A DNA stretch of 64,000 bases from Acinetobacter albensis (lineage in GTDB: Bacteria; Pseudomonadota; Gammaproteobacteria; Pseudomonadales; Moraxellaceae): NCBI RefSeq assembly GCF_900095025.1, contig NZ_FMBK01000013.1, positions 1 to 64,000 on the forward strand, written 5' to 3'. This document shows, piece by piece, positions 54,680 to 62,517 of the stretch. Below the pieces are notes generated by a model. That model was not told the origin of the DNA. It did not search any database and saw only the letters and a list, made by a program, of their open reading frames with translations. How positions within the stretch are numbered: the stretch's first letter is position 1; every line of letters begins with the position of its first letter. Made by a program: the position numbers and the translations under genes.

Positions 54680-54718
54680 AAGTCAAGACTTGACTTAACC
54701 TCATAGTTTAATCACAAT
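54680..54718 (+). promoter_or_regulatory. rpsT promoter with a palindrome over the -35 box
   Basis: TTGACT (54690-54695) and CACAAT (54713-54718) are 17 bp apart. The -35 box is inside a perfect 17-bp palindrome AAGTCAAGACTTGACTT (54680-54696). Confidence 0.6.
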
Positions 54719-54732
54719 ATGGCACTTGTTTA

Positions 54733-54784
54733 CGGGCTGGTGATAATTCTTCTGATGAAGGTTTTCAGTTGCAATTTCAGCCCG
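54733..54784 (+). promoter_or_regulatory. rpsT leader stem
   Basis: CGGGCTG (54733-54739) can pair with CAGCCCG (54778-54784), closing a loop of 38 nt in the 5' leader just before the ribosome-binding site AAGGAG. S20 leaders are autoregulated in E. coli; whether this stem has such a role is inference. Confidence 0.45.
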
Positions 54785-54815
54785 CCCAGACCAATCTATT
54801 TCAAGGAGTGCACGA

Positions 54816-55082
54816 GTGGCAAACTCTGCTCAAGCTAAAAAACGTGCTCGTCAAAACGTTAAAGCACGCAAACACAACGCAAGCTTACGTTCTATGGTTC
54901 GTACTTATCTTAAACGTACAGTAGCTGCAATCGCTGCTGGTGATTATGCTGTTGCTTCAGAAGCATACAAAACTGCAGTACCTGTAATTGATCGTATGGC
55001 TGATAAAGGCATCATCCATAAGAACAAAGCTGCTCGTCACAAGAGCCGTTTGAATGCACAAATTAAAGCGTTAGCTAACTAA
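54816..55082 (+). CDS. rpsT: 30S ribosomal protein S20
   Basis: An 88-residue ribosomal protein, highly basic: [21 protein letters not shown] at the start and [20 protein letters not shown] near the end are the S20 signature. The start is GTG at 54816 with AAGGAG about 12 nt upstream; non-ATG starts are also used for rpsT in E. coli (UUG), where they help autoregulation. It is a single gene with a good terminator. Confidence 0.97.
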   Translation: MANSAQAKKRARQNVKARKHNASLRSMVRTYLKRTVAAIAAGDYAVASEAYKTAVPVIDRMADKGIIHKNKAARHKSRLNAQIKALAN

Positions 55083-55094
55083 TTTGTTGCATTG

Positions 55095-55120
55095 AAAAAA
55101 GCCCGTTAAGGGCTTTTTTT
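55095..55120 (+). terminator. Terminator of rpsT
   Basis: AAAAAAGCCC (55095-55104) pairs with GGGCTTTTTT (55110-55119), with a 5-nt loop and a T run, 13 bp after the stop. Confidence 0.88.
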
Positions 55121-55198
55121 AGGTCTATATTTTTTCAAATAAAAATAAATGAAATGAATCTTTAAGAAAAATAATCAATATAAGTGTACCTATTTACT

Positions 55199-55936
55199 TT
55201 ATTTTTCTAACAATTGAAAATCTCGAATAGAAAGTTCACTGACTTTACCGCGCCAAATCCATTTGAGTTTTGATTCTAAAAATTGATCGCCTTCAAACCA
55301 GACAAATAAGCCTTCCATCATTTTGGGCCAGTCTTCTTGGCTAATGCTCTTATGCCCAGAAATAACAGCAATAATCGCCGCTAAAATAGTGTCATGACTG
55401 ACAGCCAAACTTAAACCAAACTGATTTTGCGGATGTGCGTTATAAATCAGTTCCAATACATCCACCACACCCGAAATTGGGTGTTTCATCCCAGGTAAAG
55501 CATTATTCACAAAACTGTTAATAAAACCTAAAGCCCCTTGTTTTCGAAAATAAGGACCTGCTTGTTTAATATCCAATACAAAACTACCTGGCTCGACCAG
55601 CAACCCTTGCTCAACAATTTCGATATGATGAGTATTTTGGGCAGATGTATTAGAGTCAGCACCTTGAATCATTAAAGCGGCTGTATCTACACAGCGCTGT
55701 ATCGGGCTTGAAATGCAGTGTTGAATACTTCGATCTGTATTCTCAATTAAATAACATCCCCAAGCCTCTGCTAATTCTCGACCTTGGGAAGTCAATTGTA
55801 AATCATAGCCAGCCAAGCCCTGACCCGATACCATTTCACGAATAGAATGACGAGTAAATAAAGTGACAGGGACTTTTGCTTCTGGCAATAAATCAATTGC
55901 TTTGAGCATACTTTTAGGAAGGAGGTCTAACGCCAT
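55199..55936 (-). CDS. Histidine phosphatase superfamily protein
   Basis: A 245-residue protein with the phosphohistidine motif TLFTRHSIREMVSG near residue 29 (RHSxR) and the second catalytic histidine in LAVSHDTILAAIIAV near residue 180; CISSPIQRCVDTAALM near 75 gives another arginine of the phosphate pocket. The spacing and SHDTxL motif are closer to the acid phosphatase branch than to phosphoglycerate mutase. No signal peptide is visible. Substrate is unknown. It lies 56 bp downstream of cysQ and may be co-transcribed. Confidence 0.85.
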   Translation of the reverse strand: MALDLLPKSMLKAIDLLPEAKVPVTLFTRHSIREMVSGQGLAGYDLQLTSQGRELAEAWGCYLIENTDRSIQHCISSPIQRCVDTAALMIQGADSNTSAQNTHHIEIVEQGLLVEPGSFVLDIKQAGPYFRKQGALGFINSFVNNALPGMKHPISGVVDVLELIYNAHPQNQFGLSLAVSHDTILAAIIAVISGHKSISQEDWPKMMEGLFVWFEGDQFLESKLKWIWRGKVSELSIRDFQLLEK

Positions 55937-55992
55937 GATGCAGCCAAAAATTAAACATGGTTCGCCATACTATAGCATGTTACAGCGTGGAC

Positions 55993-56850
55993 TTATTCGT
56001 TGTTCGCCATAAGTCGCAATGCTTGAAATGCAATCTTTTTCATTTCGATAGTCTTAAAAGCGATAAAACCCTTGTTTAATAAGCTGTCTCTTTGATTATA
56101 TTGAAAATCCTTTCCTTGCAAGCTGACCAGCCCACCACCAATACGCTCAAGTAAACATTGTCCTGCACTGGTATCCCATTCACTAGTCGGATGGAAACGG
56201 GGATAAATATCTATTTTTCCCTCTAAAATCATACAAAATTTATAAGCACTCCCTGCTTTGAATTCAACAATTTCAAATGACTTTTTGAGTATTTTTACAT
56301 ATTTTGCATACTGAGTTTTACCTTGATCACTTTGACTGAGCCCAATTTGAATCGCTGTAGTCGTTGCTTGATCTTCAACATAGCTTCCCCAGCGCTGGTT
56401 TTTAATTTCAAACTTTAAAGGCACCCCTTGTTTTGAGCAAATATACAACGTTTGCTCCTCTGGAATGGCTAAAATCGCAAAAGTCGTCTGTGCACCCTCA
56501 ACCAGACTTAAATTAATTGTAAATTCAGGTCGCTTATGCAGAAACTCCTTAGTTCCATCTAGAGGGTCGAGTAACCAAAAAGTTTGCCATTGCTTACGTT
56601 GCGTATTATTTCCCTCTTCAGACAAAACTGGAATGTCTGGAAAATTTCTTCGCAATTCTGCTACGATAAATTCATTCACCCGATAATCAGCCTGCGTTAC
56701 AGGTGAATGGTCACTTTTTTTCTCAATATCAAAAGCAACACCTGAACAATAAGCACGATATTCTGCTCGCAAAATTTCACAGGCCTGTGTCACAATGGGG
56801 ATCAATTGTAAAATCAAAGCATCTTGTGGTGCTGTTGTTGTTCTAAACAT
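55993..56850 (-). CDS. cysQ: 3'(2'),5'-bisphosphate nucleotidase CysQ
   Basis: A 285-residue inositol monophosphatase-fold enzyme that recycles 3'-phosphoadenosine 5'-phosphate from sulfate assimilation. The metal sites are PVLSEEGNN (near residue 78), WLLDPLDGTKEFLHKRPEFTIN (near 95), and SEWDTSAGQCLLERIGG near 225. GTKEF and EWDTSAG are typical of CysQ. AAAGGT lies upstream of the ATG. Its start is only 13 bp from that of the divergent yrfG. Confidence 0.93.
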   Translation of the reverse strand: MFRTTTAPQDALILQLIPIVTQACEILRAEYRAYCSGVAFDIEKKSDHSPVTQADYRVNEFIVAELRRNFPDIPVLSEEGNNTQRKQWQTFWLLDPLDGTKEFLHKRPEFTINLSLVEGAQTTFAILAIPEEQTLYICSKQGVPLKFEIKNQRWGSYVEDQATTTAIQIGLSQSDQGKTQYAKYVKILKKSFEIVEFKAGSAYKFCMILEGKIDIYPRFHPTSEWDTSAGQCLLERIGGGLVSLQGKDFQYNQRDSLLNKGFIAFKTIEMKKIAFQALRLMANNE

Positions 56851-56863
56851 AGATTACCTTTAT

Positions 56864-57550
56864 ATGCCAAATAACTTAAAAAAACCGACGATCATTTTCG
56901 ATATGGACGGTACACTTCTTGACCTTGCCTATGATGATTTCATTTGGAATCACCAACTTCCTATTCGTTATGCAGAAACACATGGCTGTACTTTAGAACA
57001 AAGCAGCCAAGCATTATTTCAATTTTATCAAGAACATAATCATACTCTAAACTGGTACTCAACTCGCTTCTGGAGTGCCAAAGTAGGACTCGATACGCTT
57101 GCCCTACAACATGAATTTAAACATAAAGTTGCACTACGTAGTGGTTGCATGGAATTACTTGATGCTTTAAAAGCACAGGATTATCCATGCTGGATTGCGA
57201 CCAATGCTGACTGTGCAGGACTTCAGTTTAAGCTTAAACAAATGCAAATTGCCCATTATTTTGATGTAATAATCAGTAGTGAAAGTATCGGCTACGCCAA
57301 AGAGTCAATTGAGTTTTGGCAAAATTTACATACTTTGCATCCCTTTTGTCTAGATTCAGCTTATTTTATAGATGACACAGAAAAAGTACTCAACAGTGCA
57401 AAAAAATTTGGTATCGCCAATTTAATTACGATTGCTCAGCCCTCATCTAAAGGGAAGATAAGAGATGAGAGTGCTTATCCTATTTTAAATCATTTGACTG
57501 ACTTAATGCAGATGTTAGAACACACTGAGGATATGAAAAAATATGCCTAA
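56864..57550 (+). CDS. yrfG: HAD-superfamily nucleotidase (YrfG-like GMP/IMP nucleotidase)
   Basis: A 228-residue HAD hydrolase. Motif I is IIFDMDGTLLDLAYDDF near residue 13 (nucleophile and acid aspartates), motif II is IATNAD, and motif III/IV is YAKESIEFW followed by AYFIDDTEKVLNSAKKFG near 175. The LDLxxDxFxWxxxLP segment is characteristic of YrfG. The frame opens at 56795 inside cysQ, but the ATG at 56864 is the real start, 13 bp from the divergent cysQ start, with a poor ribosome-binding site. Its 3' end overlaps hslR by 8 bp, as in E. coli where yrfG precedes hslR. Confidence 0.88.
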   Translation: MPNNLKKPTIIFDMDGTLLDLAYDDFIWNHQLPIRYAETHGCTLEQSSQALFQFYQEHNHTLNWYSTRFWSAKVGLDTLALQHEFKHKVALRSGCMELLDALKAQDYPCWIATNADCAGLQFKLKQMQIAHYFDVIISSESIGYAKESIEFWQNLHTLHPFCLDSAYFIDDTEKVLNSAKKFGIANLITIAQPSSKGKIRDESAYPILNHLTDLMQMLEHTEDMKKYA

Positions 57551-57983
57551 TTCTTCTCAACAAACTGATGTTGAAAGTATGCGTGTCGATAAATGGTTGT
57601 GGGTTGCACGTTTTTTTAAAACGCGTTCCATTTCAAAAGCAGCCATTGAAGGTGGTAAAGTTCACCATAATGGTGAGCGGGTCAAAGTCTCAAAAGAAGT
57701 ACGTGTCGGTATGGAACTCACTATTCGGCAAGGTTTTGATCAAAAAACTGTGGTCATACAATCGTTATCGGCCATACGTGGCGCAGCAATGATTGCACAG
57801 CAACTTTATACAGAAACCGAAGTCAGTATTGCACGAAGAGAGTTGCTTGCAACCCAAAGAAAGTTGCATAATCTAGCTCGGCCTGAACATCGACCTGATA
57901 AAAAAGATCGTCGGCAAATGAGTAAATTTAAACAAAACAATGATCAGCAATTAGACCAAGACTGGTCTTATAGTCATGATTAA
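57543..57983 (+). CDS. hslR: RNA-binding S4 domain heat-shock protein Hsp15
   Basis: A 146-residue protein with an S4 RNA-binding domain: MRVDKWLWVARFFKTRSISKAAIEGGKVHHNGERV at residues 13-47. A basic C-terminal tail (RPEHRPDKKDRRQMSKFKQ) is typical of HslR. Hsp15 binds stalled 50S subunits carrying peptidyl-tRNA and helps recycle them. Its start overlaps the end of yrfG by 8 bp, indicating translational coupling. hslO, next in E. coli, is absent here. Confidence 0.92.
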   Translation: MPNSSQQTDVESMRVDKWLWVARFFKTRSISKAAIEGGKVHHNGERVKVSKEVRVGMELTIRQGFDQKTVVIQSLSAIRGAAMIAQQLYTETEVSIARRELLATQRKLHNLARPEHRPDKKDRRQMSKFKQNNDQQLDQDWSYSHD

Positions 57984-58051
57984 TTTAAGCGTCATATTCT
58001 GTCGTACCTGACTGAATTGATATAGAACATAAAGAATGAATCTGTCACTAT

Positions 58052-58093
58052 ACTGAAGTGGAACACGTTTTAAAGTTACACATCCACTTAAGT
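58052..58093 (+). promoter_or_regulatory. Inverted repeat in the recA upstream region
   Basis: ACTGAAGTGGA (58052-58062) faces TCCACTTAAGT (58083-58093) with one mismatch and a 20-nt loop, ending 34 bp before the recA ATG. A possible -10 box TATACT overlaps its left edge (58049-58054). No LexA box (CTGT-N8-ACAG) is seen, as expected for Acinetobacter, which lacks LexA. Confidence 0.55.
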
Positions 58094-58127
58094 TAATAAT
58101 TTTGTGACATCGCTTTGAGGTTGTGAG

Positions 58128-59171
58128 ATGGATGATAATAAAAGTAAGGCGCTCAATGCTGCCTTAAGCCAAATTGAAAAACAATTTGGTAAAAACACAG
58201 TAATGCGTCTGGGTGATAATACCGTACTGGCTGTTGAAGCCGTCTCTACGGGTTCTTTAACACTGGATATTGCACTCGGTATTGGTGGCTTACCTAAAGG
58301 TCGTATCGTTGAAATTTACGGGCCTGAATCTTCTGGTAAAACCACAATGACTTTGCAAGCGATTGCAGAATGTCAAAAAGCGGGTGGTACATGCGCTTTC
58401 ATCGATGCCGAACATGCGCTTGATCCGCAATATGCACGTAAGCTTGGTGTAGACCTTGATAACCTTTTGGTTTCTCAACCAGACCACGGTGAACAGGCAC
58501 TTGAAATTGCCGACATGTTAGTACGCTCTGGCGCTGTCGATATGATTGTTGTCGATTCCGTTGCTGCCCTTACCCCTCGTGCAGAAATTGAAGGTGAAAT
58601 GGGCGACTCACACATGGGACTACAGGCCCGTTTGATGAGTCAGGCATTACGTAAAATTACTGGTAATGCAAAACGCTCAAACTGTATGGTGATCTTTATT
58701 AACCAAATTCGTATGAAGATTGGTGTAATGTTTGGTAGCCCTGAAACAACAACTGGTGGTAACGCACTTAAATTCTACGCTTCAGTACGCTTAGATATCC
58801 GACGTATTGGTCAAGTGAAAGAAGGTGATGAAATTGTCGGTTCTGAAACACGCGTTAAAGTCGTGAAGAATAAAATGGCACCTCCATTCAAAGAGGCGTT
58901 ATTCCAAATTCTCTATGGTAAAGGTGTTAATCAACTCGGTGAACTGGTTGATCTTGCTGTGGCTCAAGAACTGGTACAAAAAGCAGGTGCATGGTATTCA
59001 TATCAAGGCAATAAAATTGGTCAAGGTAAAAACAACGTGATTCGTCACCTTGAGGAAAATCCTCAAATTGCACAAGAACTTGATCGCCTTATTCGCGAGA
59101 AACTCTTGACGCCTGTGACTACGCCAATTGAAGAAAAAGATGAAATCGAACCTGATTTATTAGACGCTTAA
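58128..59171 (+). CDS. recA: Recombinase RecA
   Basis: A 347-residue ATP-dependent strand-exchange protein and SOS coprotease. It has the Walker A motif [16 protein letters not shown] near residue 65, [21 protein letters not shown] near 90, [22 protein letters not shown] (Walker B and loop L1) near 140, and [23 protein letters not shown] (loop L2) near 195-215. The acidic C-terminus ends [15 protein letters not shown] lies before the ATG. A terminator separates it from recX. Confidence 0.98.
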   Translation: MDDNKSKALNAALSQIEKQFGKNTVMRLGDNTVLAVEAVSTGSLTLDIALGIGGLPKGRIVEIYGPESSGKTTMTLQAIAECQKAGGTCAFIDAEHALDPQYARKLGVDLDNLLVSQPDHGEQALEIADMLVRSGAVDMIVVDSVAALTPRAEIEGEMGDSHMGLQARLMSQALRKITGNAKRSNCMVIFINQIRMKIGVMFGSPETTTGGNALKFYASVRLDIRRIGQVKEGDEIVGSETRVKVVKNKMAPPFKEALFQILYGKGVNQLGELVDLAVAQELVQKAGAWYSYQGNKIGQGKNNVIRHLEENPQIAQELDRLIREKLLTPVTTPIEEKDEIEPDLLDA

Positions 59172-59209
59172 TCACGATTTGTTTTCAAATGCTATCCACC
59201 TTAAACTGT

Positions 59210-59233
59210 AAAACGCCTTGCGAGGCGTTTTTT
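59210..59233 (+). terminator. Terminator between recA and recX
   Basis: AAAACGCCT (59210-59218) pairs with AGGCGTTTT (59223-59231), with a T run. Some read-through could express recX, as reported for E. coli. Confidence 0.85.
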
Positions 59234-59256
59234 ATTTGATTCAATAGAACCCTATT

Positions 59257-59859
59257 ATGAGCGATCCAAAATTTCCTAAAATGCTTGACTATGATCTACT
59301 CAAGCAAGAATTCAATGATTCACACTTAGAGTCAGCAACAGATTCTTCTCTCAACCATCTAGCACCTGAAGCCTTACATTTTGAAGATCACCCGTCAACT
59401 AAAGTAGAAGGTCTCACAGGTTCACGTTTACGTTCTTACGCTTTTGCAGTACTTACACGCAAAGAATATTCAAAATCTGAGTTGGTTGAAAAACTGGCTT
59501 TGTATGCAGCACATCGAGATGAAGTTTTAAAGCTGGTCGAAGAATTAGCAAAAGAAAATTACCAAAGCGACCAACGTATGGCAGAAACGATGCTGTCGAG
59601 TCAAAAACGCAAAGGAAAAGGGCCAAACCGCATAAAACTGGCATTAAAATCAAAAAAAATAGACAGCAGCTTAATTCAAGAAGAATTAAAAGAAACAGAT
59701 TGGAATGAACAAGCATATCAACTTAAAGTTAAAAAATACGGTACTCAAGTCGAAAAAGAAGCCAAATTAAAAGCCAAACAAATACGTTTTTTGATGTATC
59801 GAGGATTTGAAATGGATGCGATTATTAAAGCGATTACAAGAAAAGAAGATGACATTTAA
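59257..59859 (+). CDS. recX: Regulatory protein RecX
   Basis: A 200-residue all-helical protein that binds RecA filaments and limits their activity. The RecX three-helix repeats begin at about residue 62 with YAFAVLTRKEYSKSELVEKL and continue with LVEELAKENYQSDQRMAETML, KGKGPNRIKLALKSKKI and a final KAKQIRFLMYRGFEMDAIIKAI. A 55-residue acidic N-terminal tail precedes them, longer than in E. coli RecX. It starts 24 bp after the recA terminator. Its stop codon abuts an 11-copy 7-bp tandem repeat. Confidence 0.92.
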   Translation: MSDPKFPKMLDYDLLKQEFNDSHLESATDSSLNHLAPEALHFEDHPSTKVEGLTGSRLRSYAFAVLTRKEYSKSELVEKLALYAAHRDEVLKLVEELAKENYQSDQRMAETMLSSQKRKGKGPNRIKLALKSKKIDSSLIQEELKETDWNEQAYQLKVKKYGTQVEKEAKLKAKQIRFLMYRGFEMDAIIKAITRKEDDI

Positions 59860-59942
59860 AAAATAGAAAATAGAAAATAGAAAATAGAAAATAGAAAATA
59901 GAAAATAGAAAATAGAAAATAGAAAATAGAAAATAGAAAATA
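59860..59942. repeat. 7-bp tandem repeat, about 11.9 copies of AAAATAG
   Basis: Eleven perfect copies of AAAATAG run from 59860 to 59936, and a further AAAATA completes most of a twelfth. The array starts immediately after the recX stop codon and ends about 20 bp before the 3' end of the SRP RNA gene. Perfect copies suggest recent slippage and likely copy-number variation between strains. Confidence 0.97.
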
Positions 59943-59956
59943 AGGATTATTATTTT

Positions 59957-60083
<127 letters not shown>

Positions 60084-60089
60084 GAACAG

Positions 60090-60117
60090 AGTATAGAGAT
60101 TTTTAATCAACTTGCAA
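60090..60117 (-). promoter_or_regulatory. Promoter of the 4.5S RNA gene
   Basis: On the minus strand TTGCAA (plus 60112-60117) and TATACT (plus 60090-60095) are 16 bp apart, about 25 bp upstream of the mature RNA end. Confidence 0.65.
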
Positions 60118-60362
60118 GTATAGAAGCGACATTTATAATGGCATTGCTTGTGTTTGCTTATTAAAAAAACAATTTACATTAAAAACGATATTTTATTTAT
60201 TTTTATGAACTAAATCATTTACTTTAAAACTACGACAACATTGCAAATCTATATTGCATTTCAGGGAATTGGCGTCTTTAATGTGGTCATGTCTTTTAAA
60301 TCGCTATAGCTCTAAAGTTAGATATTTAGAATGTAGCAATGAATACGAAATGGATATTTTTT
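60118..60362. other. Intergenic region between ffs and the cpoB-like gene
   Basis: About 245 bp of AT-rich sequence. No gene or RNA is supported; the promoter of the cpoB-like gene must lie here, but no convincing -35/-10 pair was found. Confidence 0.5.
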
Positions 60363-61193
60363 ATGATACTTAAAAAGCACTCATTGTGTGTTGTTGCTCT
60401 CATGAGCTCAACTTTACTGTATGCCAATGTGCCGATTGAATCTCGAGGATTAAGCCAAAATAGTACAACTGATGCCAATAGTGTAGCCATAAGCTCCGGC
60501 GCTATCACGGCAAATGTTCCTACAAATTTGAATTGGCAAATGATGCAAAAAAATCAACAATTAGAAAATGATTTACGTGAACTACGGGGTAAAATTGAAG
60601 AGCAAGATAATGAAATTGAAAAACTTAAACATGAACTAACTAATCGCTATACAGACTTAGATCAACGATTAGAACTTCTGCAACAGAAAATAGATCCAGA
60701 ACCGACTGCGCCAGAGGAGGAAAACCAACAGGATATTTCTCCCAGTCCAGCAGACGCTAACACCCCAATAGGATCAGGTACAACCTCTACTTCACCAGAT
60801 ACCGTCTCCACCACTCAGAATGCAACTGAAATGGATAAAGCGGCCTATACTGTAGCACTAGATGCTTACAAGCAAGGTGGAGCAAAAAAAGCCATTGCAC
60901 CGATGCAAAACTTTATTAAGAACAACCCGAATAGTGTTTATATTAGCAATGCCTATTTTTGGTTAGCAGAATTTAATTTAGCCATTGAACCGACCAATTA
61001 TACTGAAGCAAAAAAGAATTATAATATTGTAGCCAACCAATACCCCAACTCTGCTAAAGCAGCACGTGCACTGTATCAACTTTATAATATTGCTAAAGAT
61101 GTAGACCGAAATACTACACTTTCAAATCAACTCAAAACTAAACTCATTAAAAACTACCCAACCTCAGAAGAGGCTGGATATTTTAAAAAATAA
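60363..61193 (+). CDS. CpoB/YbgF-like periplasmic coiled-coil TPR protein
   Basis: A 276-residue exported protein. A signal peptide (MILKKHSLCVVALMSSTLLYA) is followed by a coiled coil at about residues 57-115 (LENDLRELRGKIEEQDNEIEKL), a Pro/Ser/Thr-rich linker, and a C-terminal TPR part with AYTVALDAYKQGGAKKAI, YISNAYFWLAEFNLA and KNYNIVANQYPNSAKAARAL. This is the CpoB layout; CpoB links the Tol-Pal system to PBP1B during constriction. No tol or pal genes are nearby. The upstream ATG at 60339 is in frame, but the one at 60363 gives a better signal peptide. A strong terminator follows. Confidence 0.82.
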   Translation: MILKKHSLCVVALMSSTLLYANVPIESRGLSQNSTTDANSVAISSGAITANVPTNLNWQMMQKNQQLENDLRELRGKIEEQDNEIEKLKHELTNRYTDLDQRLELLQQKIDPEPTAPEEENQQDISPSPADANTPIGSGTTSTSPDTVSTTQNATEMDKAAYTVALDAYKQGGAKKAIAPMQNFIKNNPNSVYISNAYFWLAEFNLAIEPTNYTEAKKNYNIVANQYPNSAKAARALYQLYNIAKDVDRNTTLSNQLKTKLIKNYPTSEEAGYFKK

Positions 61194-61227
61194 AAAAAAA
61201 GACACCGAATACGGTGTCTTTTTTTAA
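61194..61227. terminator. Bidirectional terminator between cpoB-like gene and lpxA
   Basis: AAAAAAGACACCG and CGGTGTCTTTTTT pair around AATA at about 61195-61224, with long A and T runs on either side, between two convergent genes. Confidence 0.88.
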
Positions 61228-61240
61228 ATCAAATACTGAG

Positions 61241-62029
61241 TTAACGTACAATACCACGCTTAGATTGCTCTAAAGAGTCAATTAATAATTGAACCTCAGC
61301 AACTTCAGGCAGTATGTCTAGACGAATCTGTTGAAGCGCTTGCTCAGTCGTTAAACCATCTTTATAAATCAGCTTAAATGCTTGGCGAAGACCTTGAATA
61401 ACATTCTTGGACCAGCCCTTACGACGCATTCCTTCCACATTCATAGAAAAAGCATGTGCTGGATTACCAGAAACCATCACATAAGCAGGTACATCTTTTA
61501 AAATTAACGAAGCACCACCAATCATGCTGTAAGAATCAATTTTACAGAATTGATGAATACCTGAATTTCCACCGACTACGACATAATCCCCAATATGAAC
61601 ATGCCCAGCCACACCAACATTATTGGCAAAAATATTATGATCACCGATGACACAATCATGTGCGATATGGGTATTCACCATAAGTAAGTTATGACTGCCA
61701 ATCTTGGTTAAACCTTGGTCTTGGGTAGTACCGCGATGTAAACTGCAATGTTCACGAATACGATTATGATCGCCAATTTCAAGCCATGTTTCTTCACCAG
61801 CATATTTCAAATCTTGACAAATTTCACCCACACTCGAAAATTGAAAAATTTCATTATTTTTTCCAATTTTGGTGTATCCCCCAATCACTACATGTGAATG
61901 TAGCTGAGTGCCTTCACCAATCGAAACCTGTGGTCCAACAATAGAATAAGGACCAATTCTTACATCTGCGGCAATAACAGCAGATGGATCAATGATAGCG
62001 GTTGGGTGAATTAAATCGTTATTACTCAT
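61241..62029 (-). CDS. lpxA: Acyl-ACP--UDP-N-acetylglucosamine O-acyltransferase
   Basis: A 262-residue trimeric left-handed beta-helix enzyme that starts lipid A synthesis. The hexapeptide repeats run from IHPTAIIDPSAVIAADVRIG to about residue 185; the catalytic histidine lies in HDCVIGDHNIFANNVGVAGH near residue 120, and GGNSGIHQFCKIDSYSMIGG follows. The helical C-terminal domain has GMRRKGWSKNVIQGLRQAFK. Its ATG overlaps the fabZ stop by 4 bp (ATGA), so the two are coupled. lpxB does not follow, unlike in E. coli. Confidence 0.97.
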   Translation of the reverse strand: MSNNDLIHPTAIIDPSAVIAADVRIGPYSIVGPQVSIGEGTQLHSHVVIGGYTKIGKNNEIFQFSSVGEICQDLKYAGEETWLEIGDHNRIREHCSLHRGTTQDQGLTKIGSHNLLMVNTHIAHDCVIGDHNIFANNVGVAGHVHIGDYVVVGGNSGIHQFCKIDSYSMIGGASLILKDVPAYVMVSGNPAHAFSMNVEGMRRKGWSKNVIQGLRQAFKLIYKDGLTTEQALQQIRLDILPEVAEVQLLIDSLEQSKRGIVR

Positions 62030-62514
62030 GCCTGCTCTATTTTTTGATGCGAAACCATAATTTCCGCAGTTGTTGCTACAACACCATCAACAGTAGCAAT
62101 ACAATTATATTTGTAAATGCCACGTTTATGCATTACCAGCTCCGATTTTAAAACGAGTTGGTCACCTGCAACAACCTGTTTTTTAAAACGAACCTTTTCT
62201 GCCCCTGCAAAAAGGAATAAAGAACCTTCACTTGGTTTTTCATTATTCATAATAAAACCAAGTATACCAGAGACTTGAGCTAAGGCCTCAACAATTAATA
62301 CACCTGGCATAATCGGATAGCCTGGGAAATGTCCCTGTAAAAACTCTTCATTAATTGAAACGTTTTTATAACCCACAATCGCATTATCAGTCACATCGAC
62401 AATACGATCGACCAATAAAAATGGATAGCGGTGAGGTAAATATTCACGAATTTGTTGAATGTGCATTGGCAATTCAGGTTTCGTAAATGCAGCAGTATTC
62501 GACTCAGTCATCAT
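62026..62514 (-). CDS. fabZ: 3-hydroxyacyl-ACP dehydratase FabZ
   Basis: A 162-residue hot-dog-fold dehydratase of fatty acid elongation that competes with LpxA for 3-hydroxyacyl-ACP. The active site is in LQGHFPGYPIMPGVLIVEALAQ, with the catalytic histidine and glutamate near residues 66 and 80; YLPHRYPFLLVDRIVD precedes it. The overlap with lpxA (4 bp) and the 3-bp gap from lpxD show one operon. MMTES at 62514 or 62511 may be the start. Confidence 0.97.
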   Translation of the reverse strand: MMTESNTAAFTKPELPMHIQQIREYLPHRYPFLLVDRIVDVTDNAIVGYKNVSINEEFLQGHFPGYPIMPGVLIVEALAQVSGILGFIMNNEKPSEGSLFLFAGAEKVRFKKQVVAGDQLVLKSELVMHKRGIYKYNCIATVDGVVATTAEIMVSHQKIEQA

Positions 62515-62517
62515 ATT

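Noticed and set aside
58021-58127. LexA-type SOS box before recA
   Set aside because: No CTGT-N8-ACAG is seen, which agrees with the known absence of LexA in Acinetobacter.
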